Positions 5,445 through 5,947 of a DNA stretch of 5,947 nucleotides are shown here, piece after piece. Within the stretch, counting starts at the first letter, position 1, and each line of letters begins with the position of its first letter. The translations under genes were made by a program, and so were the position numbers. The stretch is taken from NCBI GenBank assembly GCA_012274165.1, contig JAAPAA010000124.1, positions 1 to 5,947 on the forward strand. The letters are read 5' to 3'. The stretch is from Thiobacillaceae bacterium (GTDB taxonomy: Bacteria > Pseudomonadota > Gammaproteobacteria > Burkholderiales > Thiobacillaceae). The notes beneath the pieces were generated by a model, which ran no database searches, was not told where the DNA came from, and saw only the letters and a list, made by a program, of their open reading frames with translations.

Positions 5445-5947
5445 GTGGTTAAAAATGAAATGGGCAGGTTCGCTCGGTACGCGTTTTCTAATCTGGGGGG
5501 CGCTGGCGATTTTTCAAGTCACGTTGTTTCCCACCGCACAGGCAGCCGAGTTTCTTGAACCCGAAGCCGCGTTCAAGTTCTCGGCGCGTGCACTCGATGC
5601 AAACACGCTGGAAGCGCACTGGCAGATCGCGGACGGGTATTACCTGTATCGCGACAAATTCAAGTTCGAACTGAACGGCGGCACGCTGGGAAGCCCCACA
5701 TTCCCGGCGGGCAAGATGAAGCAGGACGAGAATTTCGGCCGCGTTGAAACCTATCGCAAGGATGTGCGCATCACCTTGCCGATCCAGCGTACGCCGGGCG
5801 TTACGTCGGTCACGCTGACCGCGGTATCGCGGGGCTGCGCAGATGCCGGTTTGTGTTACACCCCACAAACCGCCAGTACGACGATCAAGCTTCCTGCGGT
5901 TGCCGCCGAACCGGCGCCCACCGCCTCGCTCGCGCCCGCCTCGGCGC
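5437..5947 (+). CDS. dsbD: Thiol:disulfide interchange protein DsbD, N-terminal part (truncated by window edge)
   Basis: The first 170 codons of DsbD are present. DsbD passes electrons from cytoplasmic thioredoxin across the inner membrane to periplasmic DsbC, DsbG and cytochrome c maturation proteins. A signal peptide is clear: basic MIKWLKMKWAGSLGTR, hydrophobic FLIWGALAIFQVTLF, and a likely cleavage after AQA or AQAA (about residue 36-37). The periplasmic alpha domain follows, with HWQIADGYYLYRDKFKF (about 61-77) and the redox pair Cys134 and Cys140 in GCADAGLCYTPQ, matching E. coli Cys103 and Cys109. An Ala/Pro-rich linker (from about residue 154) leads out of the window; the membrane domain and C-terminal thioredoxin-like domain would come next. 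The ATG overlaps the cutA stop by 8 bp, which suggests translational coupling. Confidence 0.95.
   Translation, partial: MIKWLKMKWAGSLGTRFLIWGALAIFQVTLFPTAQAAEFLEPEAAFKFSARALDANTLEAHWQIADGYYLYRDKFKFELNGGTLGSPTFPAGKMKQDENFGRVETYRKDVRITLPIQRTPGVTSVTLTAVSRGCADAGLCYTPQTASTTIKLPAVAAEPAPTASLAPASA

Noticed and set aside
5488..5868. 126-codon minus-strand open frame opposite dsbD
   Set aside because: The plus-strand frame is a clear DsbD alpha domain with signal peptide and CADAGLC motif, so the antisense frame is a shadow.

Overview
The window looks like ordinary chromosomal housekeeping DNA from a GC-rich proteobacterium, most likely a betaproteobacterium. Reasons: uniformly GC-rich third codon positions, a glmU-glmS pair, a cutA-dsbD pair beside fxsA, and proteins that match the usual proteobacterial lengths. 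The genus cannot be fixed from the sequence alone. There is no sign of a mobile element, CRISPR array, tRNA, rRNA or prophage.

Layout. (1) Positions 1-1304, plus strand: the 3' part of a short-chain dehydrogenase/reductase gene, then a complete NarL/LuxR-type response regulator, closed by a strong intrinsic terminator at 1326-1349. (2) Positions 1355-4554, minus strand, convergent with the first block: glmU followed by glmS with 2 bp between them. Together they encode the first step and the last steps of UDP-N-acetylglucosamine synthesis. (3) Positions 4555-4709: the only noticeable non-coding gap (155 bp). It holds a possible terminator for fxsA and a possible promoter for glmUS, back to back. 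(4) Positions 4710-5117, minus strand: fxsA, a small membrane protein. (5) Positions 5121-5947, plus strand: cutA, then the 5' part of dsbD, whose start overlaps the cutA stop and which runs off the right edge. The fxsA and cutA start codons lie head to head, 3 bp apart.

How the genes relate. GlmS makes glucosamine-6-phosphate from fructose-6-phosphate and glutamine. GlmU later acetylates and uridylylates glucosamine-1-phosphate, supplying precursor for peptidoglycan and lipopolysaccharide; the intermediate mutase GlmM is not here. CutA and DsbD are linked to metal tolerance and to delivery of reducing power to the periplasm. The fxsA/cutA/dsbD neighbourhood resembles that in E. coli but lacks aspA and dcuA. 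The response regulator has no kinase in view, so its signal is unknown.

I found no convincing undescribed system. The points worth a second look are small-scale: the 3-bp divergent fxsA/cutA junction, the tight glmUS junction, an orphan regulator beside an SDR, and an altered cofactor-binding motif in that SDR.
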